A DNA stretch of 64,000 bases from Mycobacterium sp. DL99 (GTDB lineage: Bacteria > Actinomycetota > Actinomycetes > Mycobacteriales > Mycobacteriaceae), in NCBI RefSeq assembly GCF_004762045.1, contig NZ_SJOM01000007.1:310001-374000 (forward strand), read 5' to 3'. Both the position numbers and the translations under genes were made by a program. Every line of letters starts with the position of its first letter. Within the stretch, counting starts at the first letter, position 1. A model generated the notes under the pieces. The model worked only from the letters and a program-made list of their open reading frames with translations. It was not told the origin of the DNA and ran no database searches. Below, piece after piece: positions 19,101-26,790 of this stretch.

Positions 19101-19470
19101 TGGTGAGCAGGAGAAGCTCATGGCGTTCTGTCTGGCCGGGGCGCTGAGCTTCAACCTGGCCAGCCCGGACAGCAATGACACCCGGCCGTTGTTCGCCCAG
19201 CTGATGCTGGACGAGGCGTTCTCCAAGTCGGATCCGCAGTTCGCCCAGCAGGCGCTGTCGGCGTTCCGCAAGTTCGGTTTCCAACTGGTGATCGTGTCGA
19301 CCGTGCAGAACAGCACGACCATTCAGCCCTACATCGACAACGTGGTGATGGTGTCGAAGTCCGATGCCTCGGCGCCCAATGCCCGGCCGGTCGCCTCGGT
19401 CACCTCGGCGTCGATCTCCGAATTCGCCGATCTGCGAAAGACTTCGGGGGACGCGGTGCCGAGCGCCTGA
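16108..19470 (+). CDS. jetC: JetC/MksB SMC-like ATPase
   Basis: A 1120-residue SMC/SbcC-like ATPase, the motor of a Wadjet/MksB condensin. Walker A is GSSGSGKS (residues 38-45). The ABC signature SGGEQEK lies near residue 997 and Walker B LMLDEAF near 1030-1036, so both halves of the ATPase head are complete. In between run two long coiled coils (rich in Glu, Arg and Gln heptads, about 310-450 and 620-890) around a central hinge-like globular region. The family loops DNA by ATP hydrolysis and recognises closed circular DNA. The ATG at 16108 follows GAGGTG and is preferred to an upstream in-frame ATG inside jetB. The gene ends 16 bp before a convergent TetR gene, leaving no room for jetD. Confidence 0.93.
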   Translation: MAEPTNQFSLSRLQVINWGVFDGYHSIPFSQHGTLITGSSGSGKSSLLDAISLAFLPSHRRNFNASGDTTAAGSGTGKRTVDKYVRGAWGERREGTSRQIMYLRGTGPAWSAVAVTYSDRTGRSVTGLVLKWLAAEKTSDPGSRYYLINDDRDIFGLCNRWAANGYDAAVFRDDGWTGGRSESQYLAQLYSSIGIRASEAAQQLLGKAKSLKSVGGLEQFVREFMLDEPVSLSGVEEALEQINPLVEARGLLDVARRKRNTLGNIAAVQARYADEAAKFGVIDTIDNAMIRDYVDHLRLAQAGPEIDNLDDQITQLGAQRDEFGSQQRQLKNEHNSLMAQINTVTVDLVPLQQRLTEAERLSEEVSRRRTGYEDKVTSLGLTPPDDGEEFWSLRETLMDEADRLHRELFTGNQPYVEASAKEVRAREARESVETELERVQRLGSPLPRTEYEMRARIARALDISERDLVYVAELMELKPDESRWRLAVEKVLRGAGLRLLVPDAYMERTLRFVNENDMRGRIQLQHVQHGAQLRTPPAGTLATKLQLADPTHDSAVEALNVIAAVGDYVCVDGPGEFTEQSRAVTDQGLRKDSGRLSIKDDRSRLRPSDYIFLGGTAAKVEALQDDLAAAQDVYQVARTARERLDEHRGQLQSRERACRALCDQFMQWSDIDTDSVDAMLERLQDEHELLVSDNPDAERLQQRADECWERVEKVIQQIGSLNERETTLDRRRTALLELSELLTERLGPNEFPSHARDTIDGYAADIALTLELLESEPYRSELTRVISRERDRLRADRNRSHDELAGIMAAYDSSFPDAIPNDSDVFDERVHDYVGLCRRIDERELPDAYERMQRLITEQAPGAILNLHMIADNEARRITEQIARVNTGLGAVEFNRGTRLTLHAGTRHLAAVDELNEKAQRISSRVSLVSFGDETAMFDQYTDILQLRKLLAGTTPEDRQWTRDALDVRNRFVLYCEERDAETGEVIRTYSNSGDNSGGEQEKLMAFCLAGALSFNLASPDSNDTRPLFAQLMLDEAFSKSDPQFAQQALSAFRKFGFQLVIVSTVQNSTTIQPYIDNVVMVSKSDASAPNARPVASVTSASISEFADLRKTSGDAVPSA

Positions 19471-19486
19471 TCTTGCGGCGAATGGG

Positions 19487-20167
19487 TCAGGGCCAGCTTT
19501 CGCGGTGTCGCTCCAGTCCATCGAGGATAAGGTCGAGCCCGATGTCGAACTCCTCGGCATACGCGTAGCCAGGCTTCAGGGCACGGTCGACGATCATCTC
19601 GGTGAGATGCGGGAACTCGTCACCGGGCATCTGCTCGAGAATCGAGCCTCCCACGTCCGCGAGCTCGGCGGATGATTGGAAGGGCAGGCTGAGTTCCTGC
19701 AGCGTGGAACCGTAGATGTAGCTGTCCAGAACCGAGAACGCGTGTGCCGCACCGGTAATGGAGAAGCCACCCGACCGGAGACAGCCGATGGCCGCGTTGT
19801 GCTGGCGCAGGGTCGCGGGACCGGGGTTTGTCCGTGAGTCCATCAGGCGGATCGCCCACGGGTGACGGATCAGTGCGCCGCGCATCGAAACTGCCCGCTG
19901 TCGCATCGCCGTCCGCCAGTCGGCGTCGTCCGGTGGGAGTTCGATCTCGTCGAAGACGATGTCGACCATGCCGTCGAGGATCAGTTCCTTGTTGCGGAAG
20001 TGGTGGTACAGCGACATCGATTCGACGCCGAGCCGCTCGCCGAGCCTGCGCATACTCGGCACACCGCTGTCGGCCTCGTCTGCCAGTGCGACCGCTGTGC
20101 GAAGCACCAGCTCCTTGTTGAGCGGGTTACGGCGGGCGGCGGGCGTGCCGGCTGTGTCGGTGGTCAA
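19487..20167 (-). CDS. TetR-family regulator (TetR_C/tetracycline-repressor-like)
   Basis: A 226-residue regulator with an N-terminal helix-turn-helix (NKELVLRTAVALADEADSGVPSMRRLGERLGVESMSLYHHFRNKELILDGMVD) and a C-terminal domain of the classical TetR type. The start is taken as TTG at 20167 because a perfect AGGAGG lies 7 bases upstream; a start codon 39 bases further up lacks one. It is divergent from an oxidoreductase-DUF4386 operon. The intervening promoter contains two related palindromes (20207-20221 and 20227-20241), so it most likely represses that operon and itself. Confidence 0.88.
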   Translation of the reverse strand: MTTDTAGTPAARRNPLNKELVLRTAVALADEADSGVPSMRRLGERLGVESMSLYHHFRNKELILDGMVDIVFDEIELPPDDADWRTAMRQRAVSMRGALIRHPWAIRLMDSRTNPGPATLRQHNAAIGCLRSGGFSITGAAHAFSVLDSYIYGSTLQELSLPFQSSAELADVGGSILEQMPGDEFPHLTEMIVDRALKPGYAYAEEFDIGLDLILDGLERHRESWP

Positions 20168-20199
20168 CGAAGGTCCTCCTGTCGCGGTCCAGAAGACGC

Positions 20200-20241
20200 T
20201 TGACAACCTTACGCTGCAAGGCTGTACCTTACGGCGTAAGG
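20200..20241 (+). promoter_or_regulatory. Promoter with paired TetR-type operators
   Basis: A consensus -35 TTGACA (20200-20205) is followed by a -10-like TACCTT (20225-20230), spacer 19. The imperfect palindrome CCTTACGCTGCAAGG (20207-20221) fills the spacer. The perfect 7+1+7 palindrome CCTTACGGCGTAAGG (20227-20241) covers the -10. The centres are 20 bp apart, about two helical turns, which fits cooperative binding of two TetR dimers that would block RNA polymerase. The regulated gene starts at 20273. Confidence 0.7.
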
Positions 20242-20272
20242 CTATCGGGCGGCGCGAGCAGAGGAGTGGATC

Positions 20273-21007
20273 GTGAAACCGATCGGGTCAGATGGAGTGA
20301 GCAAGACGGGCACGGGGAAAAAGGTGTGCATCGTCGGCGCTTCCGGGAAGCTCGGGCGCTACCTGGTGCAGCATGCATTGGACCGTGGATATGAAGTCGT
20401 GGGTGTCTGCCGCGAGCAGAGCGTGGCCAAGCTCACCGACTTCGAGGGACAGATCACGGTGATCCCCGGAGCGACCGACGACCAGGCGGTTATCGCACGG
20501 GCGGTGCGCGGATGCGATGCCGTCCTGACTGTCCTTGTGCCGTGGGGGATGAACCATTACGCCTCCGGCACGGCCCAAGCGGTGCTCGACCACACCGGCC
20601 CGGATGCCCGCCTGGTGTTCTCGTGCGGGTGGCACATCACCCGCGACGGCCAGGACCGCTATACCCGGAAGTTCAAGTTGTATGTGGCCGTGCTCGGGCG
20701 GCTGGCCAAGCTTGCCCGGGTCGTGGACGTGTACGACCAGGTGGAGGCATGTCGGAGGATCTTCGCCAGTGACACCCGCTGGACAGTCGTGCGTGGCAGT
20801 GACCTTGAGGAGGGCGACAGTCAGGGTCTGCCGGTCTGGAGCCGGCACGTGGGCGATCCTGTCCTGGCGAGCAACCTGACCCGTCGCGTGGACTATGCGC
20901 TTTTCATGGTCGAGGCCGTGGAGAACGACGCCCTCGTCCATGAGGCACCGGCCATCGTCGGTCGGCTGACTGCGTCTGCCCTCACCCATGCCAGTGATCC
21001 GGCATGA
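20273..21007 (+). CDS. NAD(P)-binding oxidoreductase (NmrA/SDR-a type)
   Basis: A 244-residue Rossmann protein. The dinucleotide motif VGASGKLGRYLVQHAL (about residues 17-32) is followed by VIPGATDDQAVIARAVRGCDAVLTVL, the signature of the NAD(P)H-binding atypical SDR family. It lacks a standard SDR Tyr-x-x-x-Lys pair, so it may be a sensor or an unusual reductase. The GTG start at 20273 has AGAGGAG about 6 bases upstream. It overlaps the next gene by ATGA, forming a two-gene operon with a DUF4386 membrane protein under the divergent TetR. Confidence 0.82.
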   Translation: MKPIGSDGVSKTGTGKKVCIVGASGKLGRYLVQHALDRGYEVVGVCREQSVAKLTDFEGQITVIPGATDDQAVIARAVRGCDAVLTVLVPWGMNHYASGTAQAVLDHTGPDARLVFSCGWHITRDGQDRYTRKFKLYVAVLGRLAKLARVVDVYDQVEACRRIFASDTRWTVVRGSDLEEGDSQGLPVWSRHVGDPVLASNLTRRVDYALFMVEAVENDALVHEAPAIVGRLTASALTHASDPA

Positions 21008-21708
21008 ACGTCCGGTTCGCGTCGGCCTCGCATGTCACACCCAGCACACTGGCGAGGATCGCCGGGTGCCTCTACCTGACCGTCGCCGTGCTCACGATCT
21101 TCGCTGGGCTGGTGAACTCACGACTCGTGGAGCCAGGGAACGCAGCGGCCACGACCGTCAACATCAGTACCTCGGCCACCCTGTTCCGCGTCGGCTTCGT
21201 CAGCGAACTCCTGGGGGCTACGGCCTTTCTATCGACCGGCATAGCCCTGTACGTGCTTCTCAAGCACGTCAACCAGCTGGCCGCCGCCGTGATGGTCACC
21301 TTCGTCGCGGTCAGCGTCGCGATCCAGAGCCTGAGCCTGCTCAATCAAAATGCGGCGCTGATGATCGCCACCGGCCACTACGCCTTCGGTCCAACTGATT
21401 CCGACCAGCTGGTCATGCTGTTTTCCGACCTGCAACGCGATGGGTACCTCATCGCCCAGACGTACTTCGGCCTGTGGCTGCTGCCGCTGGGTTGCCTCGT
21501 CGTCAGGTCGGGCTACTTCCCCAAGGTTCTGGGTGTCCTGCTGATGACCGGATGTCTCGGTCACCTCGTGGACGTATTCGCCCGCTTCCTCGCCCCGGAC
21601 TTCGGCGCCGCCGTCTCGCCGGTCGCCCTGACAGTTGCGGCAGTCGCGGAACTTTCGTTCATCGGGTGGTTGCTGACGAGGGGCGTACGTGTTCCAGGCT
21701 CAGCGTAG
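21004..21708 (+). CDS. DUF4386 integral membrane protein
   Basis: A 234-residue protein with about six hydrophobic helices (for example TLARIAGCLYLTVAVLTIFAG near the start, ATAFLSTGIALYVLLKHV and LLPLGCLVVRSGYFPKVLGVLLMTGCLGHLV). This matches the DUF4386 family of uncharacterised membrane proteins. It is translationally coupled to the upstream oxidoreductase (ATGA). A long bidirectional hairpin follows its stop. The function is unknown; the pair with a TetR and an NAD(P)-binding protein suggests an inducible stress or detoxification module. Confidence 0.85.
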   Translation: MNVRFASASHVTPSTLARIAGCLYLTVAVLTIFAGLVNSRLVEPGNAAATTVNISTSATLFRVGFVSELLGATAFLSTGIALYVLLKHVNQLAAAVMVTFVAVSVAIQSLSLLNQNAALMIATGHYAFGPTDSDQLVMLFSDLQRDGYLIAQTYFGLWLLPLGCLVVRSGYFPKVLGVLLMTGCLGHLVDVFARFLAPDFGAAVSPVALTVAAVAELSFIGWLLTRGVRVPGSA

Positions 21709-21717
21709 ATCCGCTGC

Positions 21718-21773
21718 CGAGTGTGCGTACAGATCGCGATTTCTCGACAAAATGCGATCTGTACGCACACTCG
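21718..21773. terminator. Long perfect hairpin between convergent genes
   Basis: A 20-bp perfect stem (CGAGTGTGCGTACAGATCGC at 21718-21737 with its complement at 21754-21773) closes a 16-base AT-rich loop. It lies between the DUF4386 stop and the htdX stop, so it can terminate both. Such a long, exact stem is more than termination needs and may be a dispersed intergenic repeat. Just after it, GCGTCAGAG occurs twice (from 21776 and 21789); the second copy overlaps the htdX stop. Confidence 0.75.
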
Positions 21774-21791
21774 ACGCGTCAGAGAGATGCG

Positions 21792-22616
21792 TCAGAGCCC
21801 GGTGACCGTCGCGGTCAGGTGCGGGTAGCCCTTCGAGAGGTTGCGCAGGGTCAACTCCCAGCCCTCGGCGTCACGCTCGACGTAGAGTCCGGCCTTGGCC
21901 GGCAGCACCACCGGCTTGGCGAACCGCACCGAGTACTTGACCGCATCGGGGAGCTGCCCCTCGATGTTCGCCAGAACCGCTGCTGCACTGAACATCCCGT
22001 GGGCGATCACAGTGGGGAAGCCGAACAGCTTGGCAGCGATCGCGTTGGTGTGGATCGGGTTGTGGTCCCCGCCGATCGACGCGTAGTTCCGGATCTGGCC
22101 GGCGGTGATGTTCAGAACCGCATTGGGCGGCGGCAGCTTCGGCTGCTTCTGCGGCTCCGGCTTGGGCTCACCGGACAGGCTGGTCCGCTGCTGGTGCAGG
22201 AACGTCGTCACCTGGTGCCACGCGGTGTCGTTGCCGACCTTGAGTTCGGTGACGATGTCGACGAGCAGACCCTTGCGGTGCTCACGCAGGTTCTCCGCGT
22301 GCACGGCCGCGCTGACGGCGTCGGTCACCTTGATCGGCTGGTACTGGGTGATGTGGTTCTCGATGTGCACCGAACCCATTGCGGCGAACGGGAAATCGAA
22401 TCCGGTGACCAGTGACATCACCGTCGGGAAGGTCAGCGCGAACGGGTAGGTCAGCGGCAGGGTGTCGCTGAACCGCAGCCCGGTCACCTGCGCATAGGCG
22501 GCAACGTTGGCCGGGTCAATGGGCAGGTTGTCGACCGTGACGGTGCGGGCCGGCAGGGTGTCGTCGCGCGAGATGAACGGCAGGGCGCCGACGACGGCGC
22601 GCAGCATGTTGTTCAC
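21792..22616 (-). CDS. htdX: (3R)-hydroxyacyl-thioester dehydratase HtdX
   Basis: A 274-residue MaoC-like double hot-dog protein, orthologous to Rv0241c. The hydratase motif GDHNPIHTNAIAAKLFGFPTVIAHGMFSAAAVL in the C-terminal half holds the Asp and His catalytic pair; the N-terminal half is the degenerate hot-dog. It removes water from (3R)-hydroxyacyl thioesters and is paired with the ketoreductase FabG4. The start is GTG at 22616, 4 bases after the fabG4 stop with GGGGGCG upstream. The frame is open further but only as antisense to fabG4. The gene is second in the fabG4-htdX operon. Confidence 0.92.
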   Translation of the reverse strand: MNNMLRAVVGALPFISRDDTLPARTVTVDNLPIDPANVAAYAQVTGLRFSDTLPLTYPFALTFPTVMSLVTGFDFPFAAMGSVHIENHITQYQPIKVTDAVSAAVHAENLREHRKGLLVDIVTELKVGNDTAWHQVTTFLHQQRTSLSGEPKPEPQKQPKLPPPNAVLNITAGQIRNYASIGGDHNPIHTNAIAAKLFGFPTVIAHGMFSAAAVLANIEGQLPDAVKYSVRFAKPVVLPAKAGLYVERDAEGWELTLRNLSKGYPHLTATVTGL

Positions 22617-22620
22617 GTGC

Positions 22621-23973
22621 TCACGCCCCCAGCATGGCCTGGCCGCAGACCCGGATGGTGTTGCCGGTGACCGCATTCGACGCCGGGCTCGCGAAGTAGG
22701 CGATGAGTTCGGCCACATCCACCGGCTTCCCGCCCTGGAACAGCGAGTTCAACCGGCGGCCGACCTCACGGGTGGCCAGCGGGATGGCATCGGTCATCTT
22801 GGTCTCGATGAAGCCGGGGGCCACCGCGTTGATCGTGATGCCCTTCTCGGCCAGCACCGGGGCCAGCGCCTCGGTCAGCCCGATCATTCCGGCCTTGGTG
22901 GCGGCGTAGTTGGTCTGCCCGCGGTTACCGGCGATGCCGGCCATCGAGGACAGACCGATCACCCGGCCGCCCTCGCCGAGCGTGCCACTGGCCACCAGAC
23001 CTTCGGTGAGTCGCTGCGGGGCAAGAAGATTCACCGCGATCACGGAATCCCAGCGACTCTCGTCCATGTTGGCGAGCAGCTTGTCGCGGGTGATGCCGGC
23101 GTTGTTGACCAGCACATCGACCTTGCCGCCATGCTGTGCGGTGACATGGGCGACGATCTGCTCGACGGCATCGTCGGCGGTGACGTCCAGGGTGAGGGCG
23201 CTGCCGCCGACCTTCTCGGCGACTTTGCCCAGATCTTCGGCGGCCTGGGGAACGTCCACCGCGACCACGGTCGCGCCGTCACGCGCGAACACCTCGGCGA
23301 TCGTCGCACCGATGCCGCGGGCCGCGCCGGTCACCACGGCGACCTTGCCGGCCAGCGGCTTGTCCCAGTCGGCCGGCGGGGTCGAGTCGGCGGCGCCCAC
23401 TCGGTACACCTGTCCGTCGACGTAGGCCGACTTGGCCGAGAGGATGAAACGCAGGGTGGACTCCAGGCCGGTGACGGCGGGCTTGGCGTCGGCGGCCAGG
23501 TACACCAGCGACGCGGTGGCACCGTGCTGCAGTTCCTTGCCCAGTGAGCGGGTGAAGCCCTCGAGGGCACGCTGCGCGATCTGGGCGTGGACGCTGCCGG
23601 CCTGATCCGGGGTGGTGCCGATGACGACTACCCGTGCGCACGACGCGAGGTTGCGCAGAACCGGGGTGAAGAACTGGTAGAGCTCCTTGAGCCCGGCGGC
23701 ATCGGCGATGCCGGTGGCGTCGAGGACCACGCCGCCGAACGAATCGGCCCAGCGGCCGCCGATGTTGTTGGACACGACGTCGTAGTCGCCGGCGAGCGCT
23801 GCGCGGAGGGGCTCGGTGACGCGGCCTTCGCCGCCGATCAGCAGGGAGCCCGACAGCGGGGGCTGTCCGGGGCGATAGCGGCGCAACGTTTCGGGCTGCG
23901 GCACGCCCAGCTGCTTGGCCAGGAACGATCCCGGCCCGGAGTTGACCACTTGGGAGAACAGGTCGGAAGCCAC
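22621..23973 (-). CDS. fabG4: High-molecular-weight 3-oxoacyl-thioester reductase FabG4
   Basis: A 450-residue two-domain ketoreductase orthologous to Rv0242c. Residues 1 to about 205 form a flavodoxin-like N-terminal domain found only in this long FabG type. The C-terminal SDR domain carries the cofactor motif [10 protein letters not shown] and the catalytic Ser343, Tyr356 and Lys360 (SSMAG, NYAATK). The same triad lies four residues further on in the M. tuberculosis enzyme, which is NADH-dependent. It reduces 3-oxoacyl thioesters; HtdX then dehydrates the product. The gene is divergent from fadA2 and shares a promoter region with a TTAC-N6-GTAA palindrome. Confidence 0.95.
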   Translation of the reverse strand: MASDLFSQVVNSGPGSFLAKQLGVPQPETLRRYRPGQPPLSGSLLIGGEGRVTEPLRAALAGDYDVVSNNIGGRWADSFGGVVLDATGIADAAGLKELYQFFTPVLRNLASCARVVVIGTTPDQAGSVHAQIAQRALEGFTRSLGKELQHGATASLVYLAADAKPAVTGLESTLRFILSAKSAYVDGQVYRVGAADSTPPADWDKPLAGKVAVVTGAARGIGATIAEVFARDGATVVAVDVPQAAEDLGKVAEKVGGSALTLDVTADDAVEQIVAHVTAQHGGKVDVLVNNAGITRDKLLANMDESRWDSVIAVNLLAPQRLTEGLVASGTLGEGGRVIGLSSMAGIAGNRGQTNYAATKAGMIGLTEALAPVLAEKGITINAVAPGFIETKMTDAIPLATREVGRRLNSLFQGGKPVDVAELIAYFASPASNAVTGNTIRVCGQAMLGA

Positions 23974-24017
23974 TTCAGCTGCCTTTCGCTTCGCAGTACT
24001 GCGTTGTCCACACCGAA

Positions 24018-24033
24018 CTTACTCCAGAGTAAG
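24018..24033. promoter_or_regulatory. Operator in the fabG4/fadA2 divergent promoter
   Basis: CTTACTCCAGAGTAAG is a perfect 7+2+7 inverted repeat, readable as TTAC-N6-GTAA. It is 44 bp from the fabG4 start and 49 bp from fadA2, in position to control both. Two related sites lie upstream of fadE5 (47502-47544). The regulator is not identified; either a FadR-like or a TetR protein is plausible. Confidence 0.65.
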
Positions 24034-24082
24034 AACAGTGGGTAATATGGCCCCGGACAACCCGAAAGTGGAGGGCAAACAG

Positions 24083-25384
24083 ATGGCCAACAACACGACC
24101 CGGCGACGCGTTGCCGTTTTGGGTGGCAACAGGATTCCGTTCGCACGGTCCGACGGCGCCTATGCCAACGCCTCCAACCAGGACATGTTCACCGCCGCCC
24201 TGGACGGGCTGATCGATCGTTTCGATCTGGCCGGTGAACGCCTGGGTGCGGTGATCGGCGGCGCGGTGCTCAAGCACAGCCGCGACTTCAATCTGATGCG
24301 CGAATGCGTGCTGGGCAGCGCGTTGTCGCCCTACACGCCCGCTTATGACATTCAGCAGGCCTGCGGCACCGGTCTGCAGGCTGCCACTGCGGCGGCAAAC
24401 GCCATCGCGCTGGGACAGTACGACTCCGCGGCGGCAGGTGGTGTGGACACCGCCTCGGATGCCCCGATCGCCTTCGGCAATGACCTGCGTCAGGTGCTGC
24501 TGGGCCTGCGTCGGGCGAAGTCCAACCTCGACCGGCTCAAGCTGGTCGGCAAGCTGCCGGCCTCCCTCGGTGTGGAGATCCCGGTCAACAGTGAGCCCCG
24601 CACCGGAATGTCGATGGGCGAGCATGCCGCCGTCACCGCCAAGAAGATGGGCGTCAAGCGCGTCGACCAGGATGAGCTGGCCGCCGCCAGCCACCGCAAC
24701 ATGGCTGCCGCCTACGACAGCGGGTTCTTCGACGACCTGGTCACCCCGTTCCTCGGCCTGTACCGCGACAACAATCTGCGCGCGGACTCCACGCCGGAGA
24801 AGCTGGCCAAGCTCAAGCCGGTGTTCGGCGTCAAGGCGGGCGACGCGACCATGACTGCGGGCAACTCGACCCCGCTGACCGACGGCGCCTCGGTGGCGCT
24901 GCTGGCCAGTGAGGAGTGGGCCCAGGCGCATGGCCACGAGCCGCTGGCCTATTTCGTCGATTCGGAGACGGCCGCCGTCGACTACGTCAACGGGCCCGAC
25001 GGCCTGCTGATGGCACCGACCTATGCGGTGCCCCGGCTCCTCGCCCGCAACGGGCTGACACTGCAGGATTTCGATTTCTACGAGATCCACGAGGCATTCG
25101 CCTCGGTGGTGCTGGCCACGCTGGCGGCCTGGGACTCTGACGAGTACTGCAAGGAACGCTTGGGCTTGGACAAGGCACTGGGCAGCATCGACCGCACCAA
25201 GCTCAACGTCAACGGCTCCTCGCTGGCCGCGGGCCATCCGTTCGCGGCCACCGGTGGCCGGATCGTGGCTCAGCTGGCCAAGCAGCTGGCGGAGAAGAAG
25301 AAGGAGACGGGTCAGCCGGTGCGCGGGCTGATCTCGATCTGTGCGGCCGGCGGGCAGGGCGTCGCCGCGATTTTGGAGGCGTAG
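24083..25384 (+). CDS. fadA2: Acetyl-CoA acyltransferase (thiolase) FadA2
   Basis: A 433-residue thiolase orthologous to Rv0243, catalysing thiolytic cleavage (or the reverse condensation) of 3-oxoacyl-CoA. The acyl-accepting Cys94 sits in QQACGTGLQAA. The C-terminal catalytic residues are in AAGHPFAATGGR (His) and CAAGGQG (Cys), and EIHEAF replaces the common NEAF motif, as in this subgroup. The ATG at 24083 follows GGAGGG with good spacing; an in-frame ATG at 24047 would add 12 residues and cannot be excluded. It is divergent from fabG4-htdX. Downstream lie a C-rich hairpin and the F6 small RNA, as in M. tuberculosis. Confidence 0.94.
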   Translation: MANNTTRRRVAVLGGNRIPFARSDGAYANASNQDMFTAALDGLIDRFDLAGERLGAVIGGAVLKHSRDFNLMRECVLGSALSPYTPAYDIQQACGTGLQAATAAANAIALGQYDSAAAGGVDTASDAPIAFGNDLRQVLLGLRRAKSNLDRLKLVGKLPASLGVEIPVNSEPRTGMSMGEHAAVTAKKMGVKRVDQDELAAASHRNMAAAYDSGFFDDLVTPFLGLYRDNNLRADSTPEKLAKLKPVFGVKAGDATMTAGNSTPLTDGASVALLASEEWAQAHGHEPLAYFVDSETAAVDYVNGPDGLLMAPTYAVPRLLARNGLTLQDFDFYEIHEAFASVVLATLAAWDSDEYCKERLGLDKALGSIDRTKLNVNGSSLAAGHPFAATGGRIVAQLAKQLAEKKKETGQPVRGLISICAAGGQGVAAILEA

Positions 25385-25516
25385 CTTGCGGAGCCGACCA
25401 TCAGGCACTGTGGCGTAGCGAGGCCTGACCTCCACAAACGCAGGCCGCGAAAACATCCGAAAAGTTTCTTTCTCCGATGTGTAACGGCCGCGGCATAGAG
25501 GTCGATACATGGGTAG

Positions 25517-25560
25517 CTCCGTGTTGCCGTCTGACCCCCCGACCCGACGGCAACACGGGG
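25517..25560 (+). other. Strong hairpin with a six-cytosine loop
   Basis: A 13-bp perfect stem (CCGTGTTGCCGTC, extendable to about 15 pairs with one wobble) exposes a 14-base loop containing CCCCCC. It lies 133 bp after the fadA2 stop and about 85 bp before the F6 RNA. It may end fadA2 transcription or be a regulatory hairpin; single-stranded C-runs are a hallmark of several actinobacterial regulatory RNAs. No U-tract follows. The remaining sequence of this 425-bp gap, apart from F6 and its promoter, shows nothing recognisable. Confidence 0.55.
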
Positions 25561-25646
25561 CGACCTAACTTCGAATTCTCGGCAATATTCGGCCGTATTT
25601 TTCTCTGGTTTGAGGGGTACCCGAGGCGTACGATCGAGCCTACGAC

Positions 25647-25751
25647 GGGTTCGGGAGTGACTGATCCAAAGAGTCGGTACAGGGGTGAAAGACCGGCTGC
25701 GTGAGACGAATTGAAACGCCCCCAGGTGTCCTCCCGAACCCGCCCTTTTTT
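25647..25751 (+). ncRNA. F6-type small RNA (ncRv10243 homologue)
   Basis: About 105 nt directly downstream of fadA2, the position and size of the SigF-dependent F6 sRNA of M. tuberculosis (between fadA2 and fadE5). The ends pair perfectly: GGGTTCGGGAG (25647-25657) with CTCCCGAACCC (25731-25741), followed by GCCC and T6 (25746-25751), an intrinsic-type terminator rare in this genome type. SigF-like promoter elements precede it: GGGTAC at 25615-25620 with GTAT 16 bases upstream, or GGTTT at 25607-25611 with GCGTAC at 25626-25631. The true 5' end could therefore be 10-20 nt earlier. In M. tuberculosis F6 has been linked to chaperonin expression. Confidence 0.82.
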
Positions 25752-25809
25752 GTCTGATTACCCTTCTCTTCTGGTCCCATTCGGCCCGCCCTCCGCATAG
25801 CGTGGTGCC

Positions 25810-26721
25810 ATGCAGATCAGCCTCATCGCCTCACTCAGTGAAACCGGCGGCCGCTCCCCGGTCGACGCCACCGTGGAGAATCTCGCGCAACTGCACGAAG
25901 AGGGATTCCGGCGGGTCTGGATGACCCAGATGCCGTATGAACCCGACCTGCTGACCGTTCTCGCGGTCGCGTTTCGCGAGGTCGACGGGATCGAGGTGGG
26001 CACCGGTGTCATCCCCATCCAGAATCAGCACCCGATGCTGCTGGCTCAGCGCGCGCTCACGCTCAGCCTGATCAGCGGGGGCCGGTTCCTGCTCGGCCTC
26101 GGCATGACGCACGCGGCGGTGACCGAGGGCATGTGGGGCATTCCGTGGGACAAGCCGGTCCGCCGGCTCCGTGAATACCTGGACGGGCTGCAACCGCTGC
26201 TGGCCGGCGAGCCCGCCGACGCGCCCGGCGAGACGGTCACCACGCGCGGTGCCCTGCAGATCCCGGGGGCACCGGCGCCTGATGTCTACATCGCCGCGCT
26301 GGGGCCGCAACTGCTCAAGCTCGCGGGCCGTCGCACCGCGGGCACCGTCACCTGGATGACGGGTCCGACCACGCTGGCCGACCACGTCGTCCCGACGCTG
26401 CGGGAGGCAGCCGGGGACCGTCCGGTCCGTGTCGTCGCGGCGCTTCCGGTCAGCGTCACCGACGATGTCGACGGCGCCCGCGCCCAGGCCGCCAAGCAGT
26501 TCGCGATGTATGGGCATCTGCCGTCCTACCGGGCCATGCTCGACCGCGAGGGCTACGCCGGTCCCGAGGACGCTGCGATCATCGGTGACGAAAGCACTGT
26601 GGCAGAACGTATTCGGGCACTTGGAACAGTTGGCGTGGACGAGTATGTCGGGGTGGTGTTCGATGCGTCGCCCGAAACGCGGGCCCGTACCCGGGCACTC
26701 CTGCGCTCGCTCGACAGCTGA
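25810..26721 (+). CDS. LLM-class (F420-dependent) oxidoreductase
   Basis: A 303-residue luciferase-like TIM-barrel protein. Characteristic segments are ENLAQLHEEGFRRVWMTQMPYEPD near the start, GIEVGTGVIPIQNQHPMLLAQRALTLSLISGGRFLLGLGMTHA (cofactor-side strands) and a C-terminal GTVGVDEYVGVVF. In mycobacteria this family mostly uses coenzyme F420 for hydride transfer; the sequence alone does not prove F420 over FMN. It starts 58 bp after the F6 terminator and is the first gene of the block that separates fadA2/F6 from fadE5. The substrate is unknown. Confidence 0.88.
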   Translation: MQISLIASLSETGGRSPVDATVENLAQLHEEGFRRVWMTQMPYEPDLLTVLAVAFREVDGIEVGTGVIPIQNQHPMLLAQRALTLSLISGGRFLLGLGMTHAAVTEGMWGIPWDKPVRRLREYLDGLQPLLAGEPADAPGETVTTRGALQIPGAPAPDVYIAALGPQLLKLAGRRTAGTVTWMTGPTTLADHVVPTLREAAGDRPVRVVAALPVSVTDDVDGARAQAAKQFAMYGHLPSYRAMLDREGYAGPEDAAIIGDESTVAERIRALGTVGVDEYVGVVFDASPETRARTRALLRSLDS

Positions 26722-26790
26722 CGGTGTGGCTAGCCACACCCCATATTGGCTGGACAGCACCATCGCCCGGTGCCAACGTATCGGGCAACG

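Noticed and set aside
13897..19470. Calling the SMC-like operon a complete Wadjet defence system
   Set aside because: The jetD nuclease gene is not adjacent, so only a JetABC/MksBEF-type complex can be supported from this window.
25517..25751. Calling the whole interval a 6C RNA
   Set aside because: The 6C family has two C-rich hairpins close together. Only one clear six-cytosine loop is present, and the second structure fits F6 by position and terminal stem.
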